64,000 nucleotides of DNA from Nectonema munidae (GCA_030549495.1 JAUIRK010000903.1:992001-1056000); one strand, 5' to 3'; counted from the first letter of the stretch, positions 25,162 to 39,400 are shown. The notes: generated from the sequence alone by a model not told the origin. Numbers and translations: made by a program.

Positions 25162-27462
25162 CAGTCAAACCTGCCTATAGCGACCATTCAAGGGAAACCA
25201 AAAAGGTGGCCGTTATAGGAGGGTGGCCGCTGTATACAGTATGATCATAAAATTAAAATTCGTAGTTACTTCATCAACTCATTGTATGTAGTAAGTACAT
25301 TCATCTAAAAAGATTTACTCTATTAATGAATAAAAAAACGTAGTAATATCGACATTTATTTCAGTAAAAATATATAAAACAAACTGTAATTTGAATTTCA
25401 TATCTTCTTGATAAAGTCTAACATTGTCTTTTGTTTTGCGTTCTTCCTTCGACTCTGTTCTTGATTCAAGATCTCATCATCCAAGTCTTCACATTTGCGC
25501 AAAATGCCTTCGTAACCTTTGTTGATGGAGAGTTTTTTCAGATCTGCCACGTATTTTCTTGCATCTGCTAAACTATAAAGAGAAGATTCTGCATGTAAAT
25601 TGAACACGCCAGTTTCACTTTAACTGTCTTCATCTGGATCTTGGTTTTTAATTCTTTGACGATAACTTTCAATGGTTAAATCAGTCTCATTATTCACCGT
25701 ATCCAGGCAGGCATCAATCTCAACAAGTTCTTGAAATGATATTTGAAGATGTTCTTTACAGATGGATTCAAAATCATCACTACTTTCTCTAGCATGATCT
25801 GTTATGGATTCTTTAGGTCCAACACCGCATTTGCTGAAACACTTTCGGATTGAATTAGGATCTACTTCGAGCCATGCTTTATTAACTCTATATATAGCTT
25901 GCAGGATATTTGAATTCTTCATAAGATCAGGTGCAGTCAAAGCAGGATCTTGCTCCATCTGGCTCATGATATGCTTTAGGTGAAGTTTTCTAAACTTTAA
26001 TTTAGTAGCTTGAATGATGCCTTGATCCATGGGTTGAGTGACAGAAGTTGTGTTTGGAGGCAGGAAAAGTAATTTAATGTTTTCTAAACAAAGTCGAGGA
26101 TGGCAGGGAGCATTGTCAAGAATCATGATAATTTTTCTGTCAAAACAACGCGGCTTGATAGACTTTCCAATTACCATTAACTTCTCTTTGTCTCCCTCTG
26201 CGTTTGCACATAGCATGACAGTGATGCGCTCTTTCGACTTTTTACCTCCAGAGCAAGTGACGCCTTTTAAATGAAGCGTAGAGTCTAATGAAATTTTATA
26301 AAAGAGAACTGTCTCATCTAAATTTTAAATATCGCAGAGTTTGTAATTTTCGCAGAGCTTAGGTATTTTTGTTATCCACTCTGAAGTGACAGCTTTATCT
26401 ACTTCACCACTCTCTCCATTTATTTTACCAAAAACAATATTATTACGTTTTCTAAATGCTTATAACCATCCGTTGGAAGCTTTAAATTTCTTTAGATCCA
26501 GTTCAGCTGCAAATGCTTGGGCCTTTTCTTGCAGAAGCGTTCCACTAACTGGTAACATACGTGCCGTTGTGTCTTTAAACCACTCATAAAGCATAGAGTT
26601 AAGTTCATCGTTTTCGGTCTTTCTTATTTTTCTTTTGCGATTAAGAGGCGCGTTATTTTGAAATTCCTCTAACCATTCAGCTTTGCGTTTGATAATGTTG
26701 AGAATCTGTGTGCGACCACAAGAGTAACCTTGAGAAGTAAGTTTATTAGCAATGGATCGTGCACTCACTTTACTTTGTTCATGCATTTTAATAACCTCAA
26801 TCTTTTTCTCCAATGACAAAGGAAACCGACATGAAGTCATATTAAACTTATGTAACAAAAATAAATTTTAAGAGAAAGTAAAGGAAAAAAACTATAAATG
26901 GTGGGTTAGCTTTAATTAGCTTGAACTCAAACACATGGCGCAGATTTAATGCGCTTTGCATGATGAAACTTCGATATCAGAAGTTGTTTACTGGTGGAAG
27001 TTTTTTGGAACTATAAAAGTTAACAAGGAATAATTTTGTGTAATTTCTAATATAATATAAGCTTTAAGCTTTTAATCCTTATAATTAACCCTTAAGCTTT
27101 TAATCCTTATACTATCAAGTACAACATTTCCTGCTCGAAAGATTAAAATTCTATGCGTATAAAATAAGTTTTAATCTGATTTGATAAAAATAAAACTGAC
27201 TAAAAGGCTGCAAAGATAAGAGTTTGTTACAACAATATCTTTGCGTGCAGCCTGAAAATTTTTAAGTAAAAAACATCAATGGCCGTTATTCTAAAGTAAA
27301 AACCTGTGCTTTGATTGAAAACAAGTGGCCGCTGGCCGCGTTGAAGAGGTGACCGCTATACACAAGGTATGTAAGACTGTTTTCATTTGCGAGGGAATTT
27401 CTTTTGGCCGCTATCAGCAGGTGGCTGCTATAGGCAGGTGACCGCTAACACAGGTTTGACTG
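25162..27462 (-). mobile_element. Tigger/pogo-type Tc1-mariner DNA transposon, nearly whole
   Basis: Perfect outer inverted repeats (CAGTCAAACCTG at 25162 and its complement ending at 27462) are flanked by a TA duplication on both sides. The subterminal sequences are also complementary (GCCTATAGCG, GGTGGCCGC). The 2.3-kb size suits an autonomous Tigger. A transposase lies on the minus strand inside. A short repeated block (TTAAGCTTTTAATCCTTATA) occurs twice at about 27068-27110. Confidence 0.92.
25398..26858 (-). pseudogene. Tigger transposase (CENP-B-type HTH plus DDE), three in-frame stops
   Basis: The start is at 26858, or at the better-placed MTSCRF at 26840. N-terminal CENP-B/pogo helix-turn-helix: PLSLEKKIEVIKMHEQ...SARSIANKL. 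The linker region reads ...KKFKASNGWL then stop near 26460. The DDE domain follows with NLDETVLFYK, MILDNAPCHP and PMDQGIIQATK holding the three acidic residues. Stops interrupt it after NGWL (26458-26460), in DI*NLDE (near 26325) and after PDEDS (25620). The C-terminal 69 codons end at 25398. All parts are collinear in one frame, so the copy died recently by point mutation. Confidence 0.9.
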
Positions 27463-27550
27463 TATATTCTTCACACGATCGTGAAAATATAGCTTTTCAT
27501 AAACTCAGCCCGTATTTCCCTGAAATTAGGAATTATAGTTAGCATGAGAT

Positions 27551-27810
27551 TGATCTTCTTCTACACCTTGTCCCCAAGTTGGGGGTCGGTGGCCATGATC
27601 TTGAGCTTCCATTTTCCTCTATCCTCAGCATCATCTTGTTCTAACCCGAGAGTGTGTATTTTTTCCAAGAGCCCATCTTTCCATATCTTACAAGATCTTC
27701 CCCTTTTTCTTTTGCCGACTACAGTCCCATCAAAAGCTTTTCGAACGATGTTCTCTTCTTTCATTCTTAGTATATGGCCATACCACCTTAGTTTGCTTCT
27801 TTCTATAACA
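27551..27810 (-). mobile_element. LINE reverse transcriptase C-terminal fragment
   Basis: The minus strand encodes VIERSKLRWYGHILRMKEEN...GKRKRGRSCKIWKDGLLEK. This is the W-Y/F-G-H-x-x-R-M and GKR-GR-x-x-x-x-W motif pair that ends many non-LTR retrotransposon RT proteins. It is a 5'-truncated copy starting about 90 bases after the Tigger element. Confidence 0.75.
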
Positions 27811-28014
27811 CTTAAAGCATGAGCTTGATCAATTCATGCCATTTACCACAGTCCGATGATTATTATCTTTTAGTGGTTTCTAAATATGCTTTTATTTGTT
27901 TGAGACTTTTCCATTGGGAAATGAGACAGTAAATAAAGCCTTTATCGCTCCTCATTACTTTTAGCCAGTTATTGACACCCATGGTTCAATATAGATTTCA
28001 AGGAATTATCCGGC

Positions 28015-28503
28015 TTACTATGTGGAAATTTTTTATCTGACGAACTAAAAGCAAGACTGTATAAAGTTTGCGTTAGAAGTACGATTTGTTACGGTTCTGA
28101 ATGCTGGGTGATGAAGAAGGCTGACACGAGAAGGCTACAAACAACTGAGATGAGAATGATTAGGATGATGTGCGGAAAGACGCTGAAAGATAGGATTGCC
28201 AACGATATGTTGAGAAAGAAAATGGGAATTGAGGATATAGAAGTGCATTTAGAAGAGAAGAGATTACGTTGGTTTGGTCATGTCGAAAGGATGCCCGAAG
28301 GGAACGTTCTAAAGATAAAAGATGAATTGATTGATGGAAAGATGAAGACCAAAGAAAGCATGGAATGAAGTGATTCACCACGATATGGAAAAAAGAAAGC
28401 TTGTGCGAAGTGATGCTAAAGAAAGAATGAAATGGCGTAGTTGTTGCCGGAAACTGGTTGACCCCGACTCTTTGGGAACAATAACCAGGTCTAGAAGGCA
28501 AAA

Positions 28504-28536
<33 letters not shown>
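28015..28536 (+). mobile_element. LINE 3' end (RTE-like) with (GAT)n tail
   Basis: An open frame from about 28021 reads CGNFLSDELKARLYKVCVRS, YGSECWVMKKADTRRLQTTEMRM and LRWFGHVERM. This is the C-terminal part of an RT family common in invertebrates. The frame closes at 28368 and remnants continue to 28500, ending in a (GAT)n microsatellite. It is 5'-truncated, as is usual for LINE copies, and points away from the copy at 27551-27810. Confidence 0.8.
28505..28536 (+). repeat. (GAT)n microsatellite
   Basis: Eleven or so GAT units directly after the LINE end, probably its 3' tail repeat. Confidence 0.85.
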
Positions 28537-28537
<1 letters not shown>

Positions 28538-30310
28538 ACACCCATGGTCACAAATGCCTTTTTAGATTTGAATATTCTAATACTGAAACAACTGTATGCA
28601 TAACAAAAAGCCTTATCGCTGGATATGCTATACTCTAATCAAGTTGTATACCACGACTCTTAAAGGATCTGGAAGAAAATTATTAGTAGAGCCTGTCTAA
28701 TGTTTGGTGTTTGAAAGTCAAAAATGTCTCTGCCTTCTGAACACCATATAGAAAGGCTTGCATTAGAATACTCATTTCTAAGAGACTCGATTATTCGACA
28801 ATCCCGTTATCCGATAGAATTTTGATTGTAATTAATTTTCCAAGTGTTTTTCTCAGCGTTATTCTAACGTTTACCTTTTTTTATAAAGCAAATGCTCTCA
28901 CACTCGTGTCTCTATAATAAGTTGTTAATCGTAGGCAAAATCATGTTACCCTATTTTTTCATGACGCACCACTTAATTAACAGCGAACAGTAATTGATAG
29001 GATTATGACAGCAAGATATTACGCAACAGCTATCGAGAAAAAAAGCTGACGAAGAAAGTAAAGCACCTCCCTGATAACACCATCAGTTTTACAAAAGAAA
29101 GTAAAACTCGAGAGAGCGATGATTTTGAAATCAAATATCCCACTTACTCAGCAACAGATGAGCTCGCTAACCAGCGACTTTTCACCGCCTTGTAACAGCG
29201 ATACTCTGTCAAACACTAGTCACTAAGAGATCATACGCTTGCTCACAGATTTAGTAAGGACATGATTAACAAGTTTGCAACAAAACTGAAGGATTTTTTA
29301 ATATGGCATAAATATTGGGAAGAAGTGTGACTACAGTACTACTACAACATTGTAGAATTGCTTTTATTAAGATAAGCATTTAACTAATTAAGGATAATAA
29401 GTTGAGTCGGAACGAGACATACGCTCACTATAAAAGGTCACAGAGAAGAGATCGATTTATTAAAAGAGACACGACGTAAAAGATTTGCTCAACCTTTTCA
29501 ATCCCTTAAAATTAAAATTTGTACCAAAAAGCGATTTTCAACGAAATGTTACCAAACTAAATTATTAACATGGAAAAGCAAGCAATTATTTTATCTTCAT
29601 AGTATGGCAACACACACACACACATATATTGAGTTAGAAAATAGGTAGATTCTTTGGAAATACATTTAGCACTTGGGTGTAGCAATTGACACGTAAATTG
29701 TCGTGAACTTAAAATTGGCTCTTTTATTCGAAATTAAAAGTCTAAAATGTTCAAAAAATTGCTACAAAGCTCAATTTTATATGAATCATTTTATTCCATG
29801 TGTGCTACGCTATAACTACAAGAGAATGAAACTGTTCGTAAAATAATAACGGGAAAAAAAAATTAACTCAAATGATTAAGTTATAGAAAATACCCTAGGA
29901 CACCCAATCAGCGGTACCTAATGAGTTAAAAGCCCATCTTACTTAATGGCAAATTAATTCCATCTTTAGGTTTTAAATTTAAAAAAATATTGACAACTAA
30001 AATATTTGATTCTATAATATAGAACATAAAATATCAGAGTTCAATTTGTAATTTGAGATGCATCATAATACAAAATATACTTCATTTACAGAGCGTTCTT
30101 TACAAACCAGACGCTCTTTTGATGTATGCTTTTATTAGAGGCAAGGTTCTTTTCAAGGAAATGCAGTATTTATCATTAACAGTCTCAAATGTATGGATTT
30201 GTGATATTTAAAAAGTGATCATGTATTGCTATGAAGGATTGCATAAAAAGACATAAGTGTATACCAGGGATGTTATTAGTGGCTGCTTCAACTTTGCTTG
30301 AATTTAAAAC
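28537..30310. other. intergenic or downstream of the dynein gene
   Basis: No supported gene. A short (AC)n lies near 29610. The 29000-29500 part is less AT-rich without a recognised motif. The 3' untranslated part of the dynein gene may lie here. Confidence 0.35.
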
Positions 30311-30412
30311 CTGGATACTTTGCTTGTTCGTTGTTTGTAAGAGATTGTTGAAAAAAGATTGAATCTGTTCTTCAGACTTGTCACTTGGAGTCAAACAACC
30401 TGCCGTCATGTT
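30311..30412 (-). CDS. DYNC1LI: dynein light intermediate chain, adaptor-helix exon
   Basis: After an acceptor (GTGTAG) at 30413 the frame reads [18 protein letters not shown], then [16 protein letters not shown]. Human LIC1 has DPNMKAG...LANFFNSLLSKK here; the FFxxLL pattern contacts adaptors such as Hook and BICD. The donor is uncertain: GTTTTA after 30311 or GTATAC after 30265; the frame also stays open to 30185. Confidence 0.75.
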
Positions 30413-33400
30413 CTACACGATAAAATTTAAAGGAGAATGCAACATATGCCTAAATGATAAGGAAATTCTTTAAATGAACAAAGAAATAAAAGAAAATTTT
30501 TAAGCCAAGGTGAAACCATTATAGTCGGCGCTAAATTACAATTTCACTTTTGGCCTCAAGAGAAACGTAGGCAGGATAAGATTGATCTACCAAGCTTTGC
30601 GTATTTATACAAAATTTAATGAATTTTAGAATAGTTATTCAAAATCTTGCAGAAACAATTATTTAATTATCTAAATATATTTGATATAAATTTTTGCCAC
30701 TTAAAGCCCCCACCGATTTAATTTTTTCTTAGCACGGACTCAAAGGCGATCAAATAAAAAATAAATGCTATACGTGGAGTTATGACATCAATCATTTAGA
30801 AAGAATGGACTTAAACTGTACAAAAACCTAAATAACCCTCTAACAACTCAAACTTCAAATTGAGTCTCTGAGGCAGGCAACAATCTCCTCGTTACAACTT
30901 GATCTCGTTTATCCTTGCTACTGCTCCAATGTCTTGAGATCTTTTTGAAACAATGCATCATCTGCTTTGAATTTAAGTATTCAGAATGTGTTTGTCATAC
31001 TCCCAATTTTCATTCTCTTCCCTATGTCTTTAAGGTATAATCATGCTCAATGAAATACTCTGGTCATTATTTGATTTTTTGTTCATATGAAAATGTTTGT
31101 TATATAATTGCACAGGCATGAGAATATTTAAGCAAAATTTTATAAAATTGAATAATTTAAATACTTGATAATTTCGTCAAATATTATTAGGCTTGTTACT
31201 ATTAATTTTAAAATAGAGTAAAAATTTGTAAGTAGGTTATAACAAAATTAGTGATATAGAGAATAATTTTGATTTAACATAATAAGAGCTGATATTTATG
31301 GCATATACAAATTCGCTATAGAGAACTAAATTTGGGATTTGAGTTACAGACCCGGCATAATGAATTCACTCGATATAATGAATTAATTTGTAATTTTTAT
31401 CTTTCAATATCAAAATTAACGGTTATTTTATTTTAAATAAAACAAAATGATAGGCTATTTCAAAATGTAATGACATTAATTAGTTCGTTGTAATAGTAAC
31501 CAGGGCTGGGAGTAGTGGAAATTTTAGAAGTATTCTCACTCCTATTAGGGATTCATTCAATAATCCATATGAGGTATGGAGTAAGAAATTTCTTTCTATT
31601 TTTATTATCTTTCCGGGCATAACAAAGGGCAGTAACGAAGGCAAAGGTCATTTTTTTATTTGTCAGGGGTGGGCAAACCTTTCATGAAAGGACGACATTT
31701 AGGAATTTACTTCTTTCTACATAGTTTAGTATAGTACAGGAGTTTCGCGAAGAATGTTTAGGTGTTCCGTGAGTCTAATGCTGACATTGGGCTGCTAACC
31801 GTTCATCAGGGCTTTAAATTTTGCATCATGACACTTCTTTATATTCCGTTTTAAATTCCCGCATCTGAATTTTTATTAAAAAATATAATTAAAAGGCAGT
31901 AGATTTAAACGTGATTTAATTTTCCAGATTCTTAAACTTGACTACAAAATTTGTTTCATTGTTTCTAACTTCAGTTAGCACCAACTCTAGTACGGCTTTG
32001 TTGTATCCTCTTTAAAAACTTTTGTTGGTTTGTTACTATTTCTAAGTTCTTCAATAATTCAATGGTAAAAAGCTTGGACTTCGTAAAAAATGGAATAAAG
32101 AAAGTAAGAAACATCATTTTTAGAAGATACAGAGGTTTCTGAAGCTACAGTACATCCTTCGGCAACTACTAGGCTTAATTTAACTAATAAGCAAAAAAAA
32201 TGTGAAACGTCATATAAAGCAAGTTACAACACTTCTCGCTCATAAAGTCTATATTGAAAGATGTAGTATCCTGAATGAAGAGCCTGTTCAAAAAGTTGAA
32301 GCTATATATCTTTCTGGGAACACGGTGTCAAGATATATTGCAGATATTGAGGAGGACATTAAAAATATGCTTATTTCACGATTAAATGCGCGCGATACTT
32401 ACGCACTGTAAAGCGATGAGTCCACAGATGTGGCTGGGCTAGCAATTTTACTTGTATTTATCAGATACGACTTTGAAAATTGATCAAAATATCCTTTTTG
32501 TAAAAGGAAGAAAAAAACATGGTATTGGATGGGATAATGCATTTTAAAGAATGTTGCAAAGAAGAGCAGCGGTAAGCACTACATTCTCAGCTTCATAAAA
32601 GACAGTTTTGGATGAAGCAGTGCAGATCTTCAATTTTATTAAAACTCGGCCACCACAATCCAAAATATTTAAGGTTTTATGCGAAGACATGGAAGATCTT
32701 GTGAGAATGGTTGAATTAAGAAATCAAATTGTTGTCTTATTTTTTCGACCATAAATTTAGATCATCTCACAGATTAAGTAATAGTATATGGTTATCAAAA
32801 GTTGCATATTCAGCCAATATTTTTTCAAAAATGAATGAAACATGTCTATCCCTACAAAAGAAAGAAACAAATATTTTTCGAGATTAAGATAATATGATAT
32901 CATTTTCACGTAAATTGCAATACTGGATTTCAAAAGTAGAGCATCATAATTTTCACTGTTTCCCGCTTCTTACTGAAGTTCTACGAGAAGATATTAAGAT
33001 ACATCTCCACAACTTGGCAAAATCTCTTATTGAGTATTTTCTAACTTGAAGAACATAGATCATTATTGGCTACAAAATCCATTAGGATTTTTAGCAGTGG
33101 ATTATGAAAACTTGATAATTCTTAGTTAAAAGCAAAGTTTGAAGAAGTTTTATTAGATGTTTTCTGGGAGAATCTATGTGATGAATATCCGAAAATATAT
33201 AAGAGCCGTAAGAATACTCCTGCTATTTGCGACACATATTTGTGAGAATGAGGATTTTTAAGATATGCTAGCATGAAAACTAAAAACCAAATCAAAGTGG
33301 ATGTGACACCTAATATGACCCCCAATTATCTAGAATGATGTCCAAAAAACAGATGCATTCTTCCCATTAGTTATTTTTGAAAAAAATACAACTTTATTTC

Positions 33401-36400
33401 AACTTAATAAAGCTTTTGGTTTGTTTAAAATAAATTCAGTTTTTCAATAAAGTATGTTTAAGCAATTTGTATAAAAGTAAAGTTTGTTTAAAATAAGTTC
33501 ATTTTTCAATATAGAATGTTTTTTTACATTAATAGTTCCATCATTTTCAAAATAATGTCAAAGGGTTCCTCCACAAAAAAAGTTTGGTAGCCAACGGTAT
33601 AGTATAATAAACAATAATATTTAAATTATTCAAGACTTAGTTTCCGTAAAATATTTAAAAAATTTTATTGATTGAAAAACTTTTGAGCATGTAGGAAAAC
33701 ATTGAGCATTCAAATTTTAGTTTTATGGAAACATCATTAAAACATATGTAGGAAAATGTGATATTAAGAAATATTTTTAATTATAAAACTATTCTTTTTT
33801 AAAAATAATTACCATTTATTTTAAACTTAAAACAAAAAATATAATTTAAATTTAACTTTTTTCTCCAAGAATTAAAATACAGCGACCCAAATACGGAAAA
33901 AGAAGTCCACTTTAGCCAAAACAATTTTAACTAATCAATGATCGTGTATCACGAATTTTTAATTGATCAGTTTTTGGCAATGATAGAAAACTCCTAAATC
34001 ACTTTAGATTGTAACTTCATCTCAGCGAGATGTATAAAAATCTTTTTATTAAAGTAGCTTATCATGATGTCATCATACGCTAAATATTTGGTTCAAATTC
34101 TGTGAGGAATTGCACATATGACGTGTAGTTTTTGAGTTATTTTGGCTTGTTTGAGTGTACGGATAAATCACCTATTATTAAAATAACGTTAGTGGATCTT
34201 AGTTCTAAAATATTGATCACGAGTCCAATGTTGGAGATACTTTCGAAAAAGGAAGTTAAACAAGCTTTAGTGGTGCATTTAGATAAGGTTGTAAATTTTT
34301 TTGAACTTGACATTACCATCAAAGGCAGCACATGGTATAATAAAATGCCTTACACACTTTTTAGGACTATATGAAGAAAGGATTGGCGAAGCCTGCAAAT
34401 TGTTCATATACTTTTTATTGCTTTTTGTCACTGAAGAAATTGAAGTTGCTTGCAAATCCTTAAATGAAAAAAGGAATGAGAAGCATTAAAAAATCATTGA
34501 TGAATGGATTTTTCAAAAATGAGCAAAAAGTGGAAAGTACAGTTCTCGTTTTCAAAGGCTTAGACAGTTCATGCAATATTTGATTCAAAAATTCTTGCTC
34601 TGTCTCGTGGCATGATACGTCATTTTCTTTATTCACAGTCTTAAAATAAAAAAGCCTAATTCAGCATCTTTACATAAAGAGGAACAATGAGGCTATATGC
34701 CAGTGCGGCAAGAATTAAGAGTATATATATATATATATATAATACACATACATTATTAGATATGAGAAAACACTCTTAAAAACTGCTGTTACATCTGATG
34801 GAGATGAAATTTGAAGCTGAAAAACTTTTCTCATAGCAAAGCTTTTATTCATTCCGTAAGATACTTTTGAAATGGTATTTTTAAAATTTCTATAATGATA
34901 AAAAAATCAATTGAGCTCAGCTAATAAACAAAGCAGTTAGCGTATCTAAAGAGTGTGTTACTGGAACTTTTGTCATAGAGAGGCACACAGGCACGTGACG
35001 GCTTGGGTAAAATTCATATTTTGAAATGAGAAAAACTGATTTAAAATAGAACAAAAATATTGGAAATCATGCTTTAAATTTGTATTGGTTGAAAGATGTT
35101 TGATACACTGATTTGATTCGTTATTGAGAACGAATCACGAAAAGGAGCTTTCTTAGAACTCCCCTGACCTATCAAAGGATTATCTAACTCCAGCAACAAA
35201 AAAAGTTTATTTGGGTTACTCTTTCGAGCTAAATCTGTTGCAAACAAGTGGCCAAAATCGACGGAATCCTTTGAGATCATTTAGAGCTAAACTGGTATCA
35301 TATTAAAGATTTTTTTTAATATTAAATTATAATAAATTTGATAACTAAAATCTTGAACTTCGTTACTTTTTTTTAACTAATATGATTTTAACCAAAAAAT
35401 ACGCCTTTGTTGAACTAAAGATCTTCAAAAAATGTGTCAAGTATATGACAAACTTAAATAAAATATACATTTTTAGAGTTATTTTTCGTTTAAACAAAAA
35501 CGAATTTTATTGAACTTATCTCCTCTAGTAATAAATCTCAATCTTAGATTAAGATTAGTTTAAACAAACATCATCCTTTATATTATTAAATTCTCCTGGA
35601 ACTAAAATTGATATTTACTCACAAACTGCTTTAAAATATATTTCTGGGACTTTTTTTGAGTTCATACAAAAATAGACATTTACTCGCACTAAAAGTAGCC
35701 TTGAAATTAAAAAAAAGTATCTTGATAGTTTATAAAAATCATGATTTTATTTTTATAAAAAAAGTGCATTCATTGATTTTAAGAATAATTTTTTGAAATT
35801 TATTAATCTTTTGCTTTGAAGTTACTTTTTTCTAATAAAACATGAATTTTTATGCGTAAAGCTAAGTTGTTCACATTTTTACAGATATAAAAGAGTATGA
35901 TGCAAAATTGCTAATTTTATTGCCAATATCTTGCACGTAAAATCGCGATTAAATGGTCGTTTTAGGCTGACCATGCCAGGAAGTAAATCAAAAACTGCAT
36001 TGAATCATAAAAATCTCGGTCGGTCATGAAATAATATTTTCATTTGTATTTTTGTTTCTATTAAGGTGGAATTTACAGGGATAAGTTTGAGTTGAATCTG
36101 AAGGAGATTATCCTGAGATTAGGCAACCTAAAGGGAGTTATAGACCTATGCCATTTGAGGACTAGTCTTTCAGTCCTAAAAAATTACCTCTTAATTTTTT
36201 TTAGGAAAATTATTATAAGTAGATTGTTAGGCATTAGTTAAGCATATTTTATAAATAATTTTATCAATTTCCTTTTTTATTTAAGGAAAAAAATATTTAA
36301 AAATTTTGGGTGGAATCCCACCCACCAGGTCGGAAAAGTTGAACTTTATTTGGTAAGGAAAGTATGGAGTATTTGTACTTTTTTTAAAAGATCAAAACTT

Positions 36401-39400
36401 AATTAATTTTATACAAAGTTTGCTTAAATAACTCCATCTACTTATTTTAAAGTATAAAATTATAAAAAGGTAATACAAAATGCTTTATTTTTATGTAATA
36501 AAAAGTATTTTTCATAGTGAAAAATTTTTTTCACAAAAAGTAAGTTTAAAAATTTCTTTATTCATGATATTTTTCCCAGCAATTTCGATTTTTATTGAGA
36601 CAGAGATAAACGTCACAATCTAAGCACTTAATAAATCCTTTATGATCATTTTTTCTTTGTCATAACACTGTTTGCATCGTCCATGTTTCTCAGCATACTG
36701 GATTCTATGTCTTTCTGAATTGTAAGGTTTTTGTATAGAAGGAGTTTGCTTTTTTCTGGATGACAAATTTCCAATAAGAGAAAGAGCTAATTCTCTTCTA
36801 AACTCTTTTTGCGTTTTTATAGAGTTTTCTTGTTTATCGAAAACTTTTTTTTTTAATTTTCTGGTAAACAATGAAAGAATTTACAATGCCCATATTGATC
36901 TAATCCCAAAATGGTCTGCAATAATATTTTCCAGGGCTTTTTCTATCAAATGTATAAACACTGGTTTGTTGATCTAGAAGGTCAGTTCCTCGCATAAATT
37001 TGTTATAAGGTTAAACCATTGCAGGTACTTGAATATTGACTTTACCTGGTTTTCCCTTCTGCCTACGCTTCACAGAAACCGTGTTTGTTTCAGCTCTTGA
37101 GTCAATAGTTGATAACATCATGACAACTTTTGTATCTAGCCATTTCACCAATGACATCCCATTATAGAATCTTGCTTCGATTTCACCCTTTTTTAATTCT
37201 TTATCCAACTTTAGATCTTTTGGGAGTCCTTTTCTATTTTGTCTTACAGTACCGCATGAAAATATGTTATGCTCTGTCATAAGACGGTATACTAAAGCAG
37301 GTGATGTATAGAAATTGTCAAAAAACAAATGACAGCCTGAGTTTGACAATGATTTTGTCAATTGCATGACTACGCTTTCAGATAAACCAACTTCGGTTGC
37401 ACTAGATTTTCTACCAACATAGATGTCAAATTCAAATAAATAACCACTTCTTGCATCATTTCTGCACCAATGCTTGAAACCTCTTTGAATAGGTTTATCT
37501 TTCATGTATTGTTTCATCAAACTCTGCCCTTTGAATTTAACCATTCGTTCATCAATAGCTTGCTCAAAAGTTGTTTCCATGGCATTTTGAAAAGCAGCAT
37601 TGAAATGATCTATTAGAGGTCTTATTTTCCATGCTCTGTCATAAGAAGGATTTTGCAGACTGGCAAGCTCTTTGTTGTTGTCAGAAAAGTGCAAAGCTCT
37701 TCTGATTGCGTACATTCTATCTCTAGTCATCGTTTCAGCAATTGGTTGTACTCTCAAATCAGGATCATTAGAAAAATAATCGCGTAGTTCTGGCAAAACA
37801 TGATAAGACATCATTATATTTATGCCAATGAATGCTTTCATTTCTTCTTTATCAACTTCAAAAGGAATTCCTTTCTGAAACATGTATAATTTGCTTTGAG
37901 GAATTAATATCTTATCAATCAATTCATCAAGTTTGCACACATCATGAAAGACTTCAAAAGGGTTTGGGACATCTTCATATTCAAGTTTAACTTTACCCCA
38001 TTCTCTATTTTGCTGCGATCCGCCAGAGTGCAAAATTGTAGGAAAGTTCCTTGTCCACTTTCTGTTTTCAATTGTCAATTCAGGAGTCGGTTGTGTATCA
38101 ACTTCAACAAGAGGATCCAAAATTTGAATAGTCTTAGGATTCTCACCAGACTGAGGAATTGATTCTTCTAGAAAGTTTACATCCTCTTCATCCAAGTCAA
38201 AAAGACCCTCTTCATCACTGTCTGCAAAGTCTAAAATTTGAAGCAATTCATCGTTGGACAATTGGTATTCTCTTTGGCGTGTGCGAGGCATGTTTTAAAA
38301 ATTAATTAAAGACTCTGTAAGAAAAAAAAATAAGAATGAATGAAGTTGTGACATTAGAAAAAAAAAAGAGACAGCTGCATTATTCATTATATCTCACCAA
38401 AGAAAAGATGAGCACATGAAAACACTTGGAAAACATGTATTGTACATGTATAATTACACACATAAAGCACATAGTGCACAACATGCTGTGATGGAATCAT
38501 GAATCGAAAGCAAAAATTTATGTTAGAGAAACTTGAAAAATACTCAATTATGTTTTGCATTATACCTAAGCTAGGCGACCTATGACTCCTTTTGGGTGGA
38601 ATCCCACCCAAAAATCAAATGAATATAACTACAAGACAAAACTGTTTTTGCTCAGAATATTTATATTGTTAGCAAGATGGAACTTAAAAATATATGGAGA
38701 AATAAAGTTCAAATATTTTTTAAAGATTTTTTTAAAAAAAAAAAAAGAATTCGAAAATGTATTTTTAAAAAATTATTTCTCTGTTTATAATAGGTGAATA
38801 ATTAAAAAAAACACATAAACGGGATAAAAATAATAAAAAAAATCATCATTATTTATATTTTCATAAAAAACTTATAAGTTTATAAAAATACTTTCTAGCT
38901 ACTTCATGAGAAAGATTTTTGTAATAAAAACTTAATGGGTGGAATTCCACCCAACAGGTGTGAAAGACTTAAAAGAAGTACCTGAATTTAAGAGTATATG
39001 TACAAATCAAGTAGTTTTACATTCCTAAATAAAAGAATTTTTTCTAACTTGTTTTTAGCATAATACGAGGACGTCTCAATCAAAAAAATTGTGTAAATTT
39101 CGAAGTTTTTCTACATCATAATACACTAGACATAAATTTTTCCAAAGGTGCAGTCGTAGTATTAGTAATAAGAGTAGAGGAAACTTACGTCAAAAGATTC
39201 AGGAGAAGTTCCAATGACTTCATCGAAAGAAGAATCTGATGAAAAATTTGTCAAACTATCGGAAATGATCTTGATCTTTTTTTCACTATCCCAGCCAATT
39301 GGACTAAATGAGATCAAAAATGAGAAGAAAAAAAAGAAAATAAAGAAGAGTGTTTTTTTGATTTCCACTTAAAATAGCGTCATTAAATAATGGTAATTCA

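Noticed and set aside
30920-30966. Minus-strand [15 protein letters not shown], resembling the EDDQVFLMKLQSLL part of dynein light intermediate chain
   Set aside because: The acceptor and donor phases fit neither the 39303-39189 exon nor the 30412 exon, and an alternative frame is open there. The similarity is too short to override this.
35074-35280. 68-codon minus-strand frame in a dynein intron, considered as the missing exon
   Set aside because: It does not match the dynein linker, lacks a good acceptor and has no family hit that I know.
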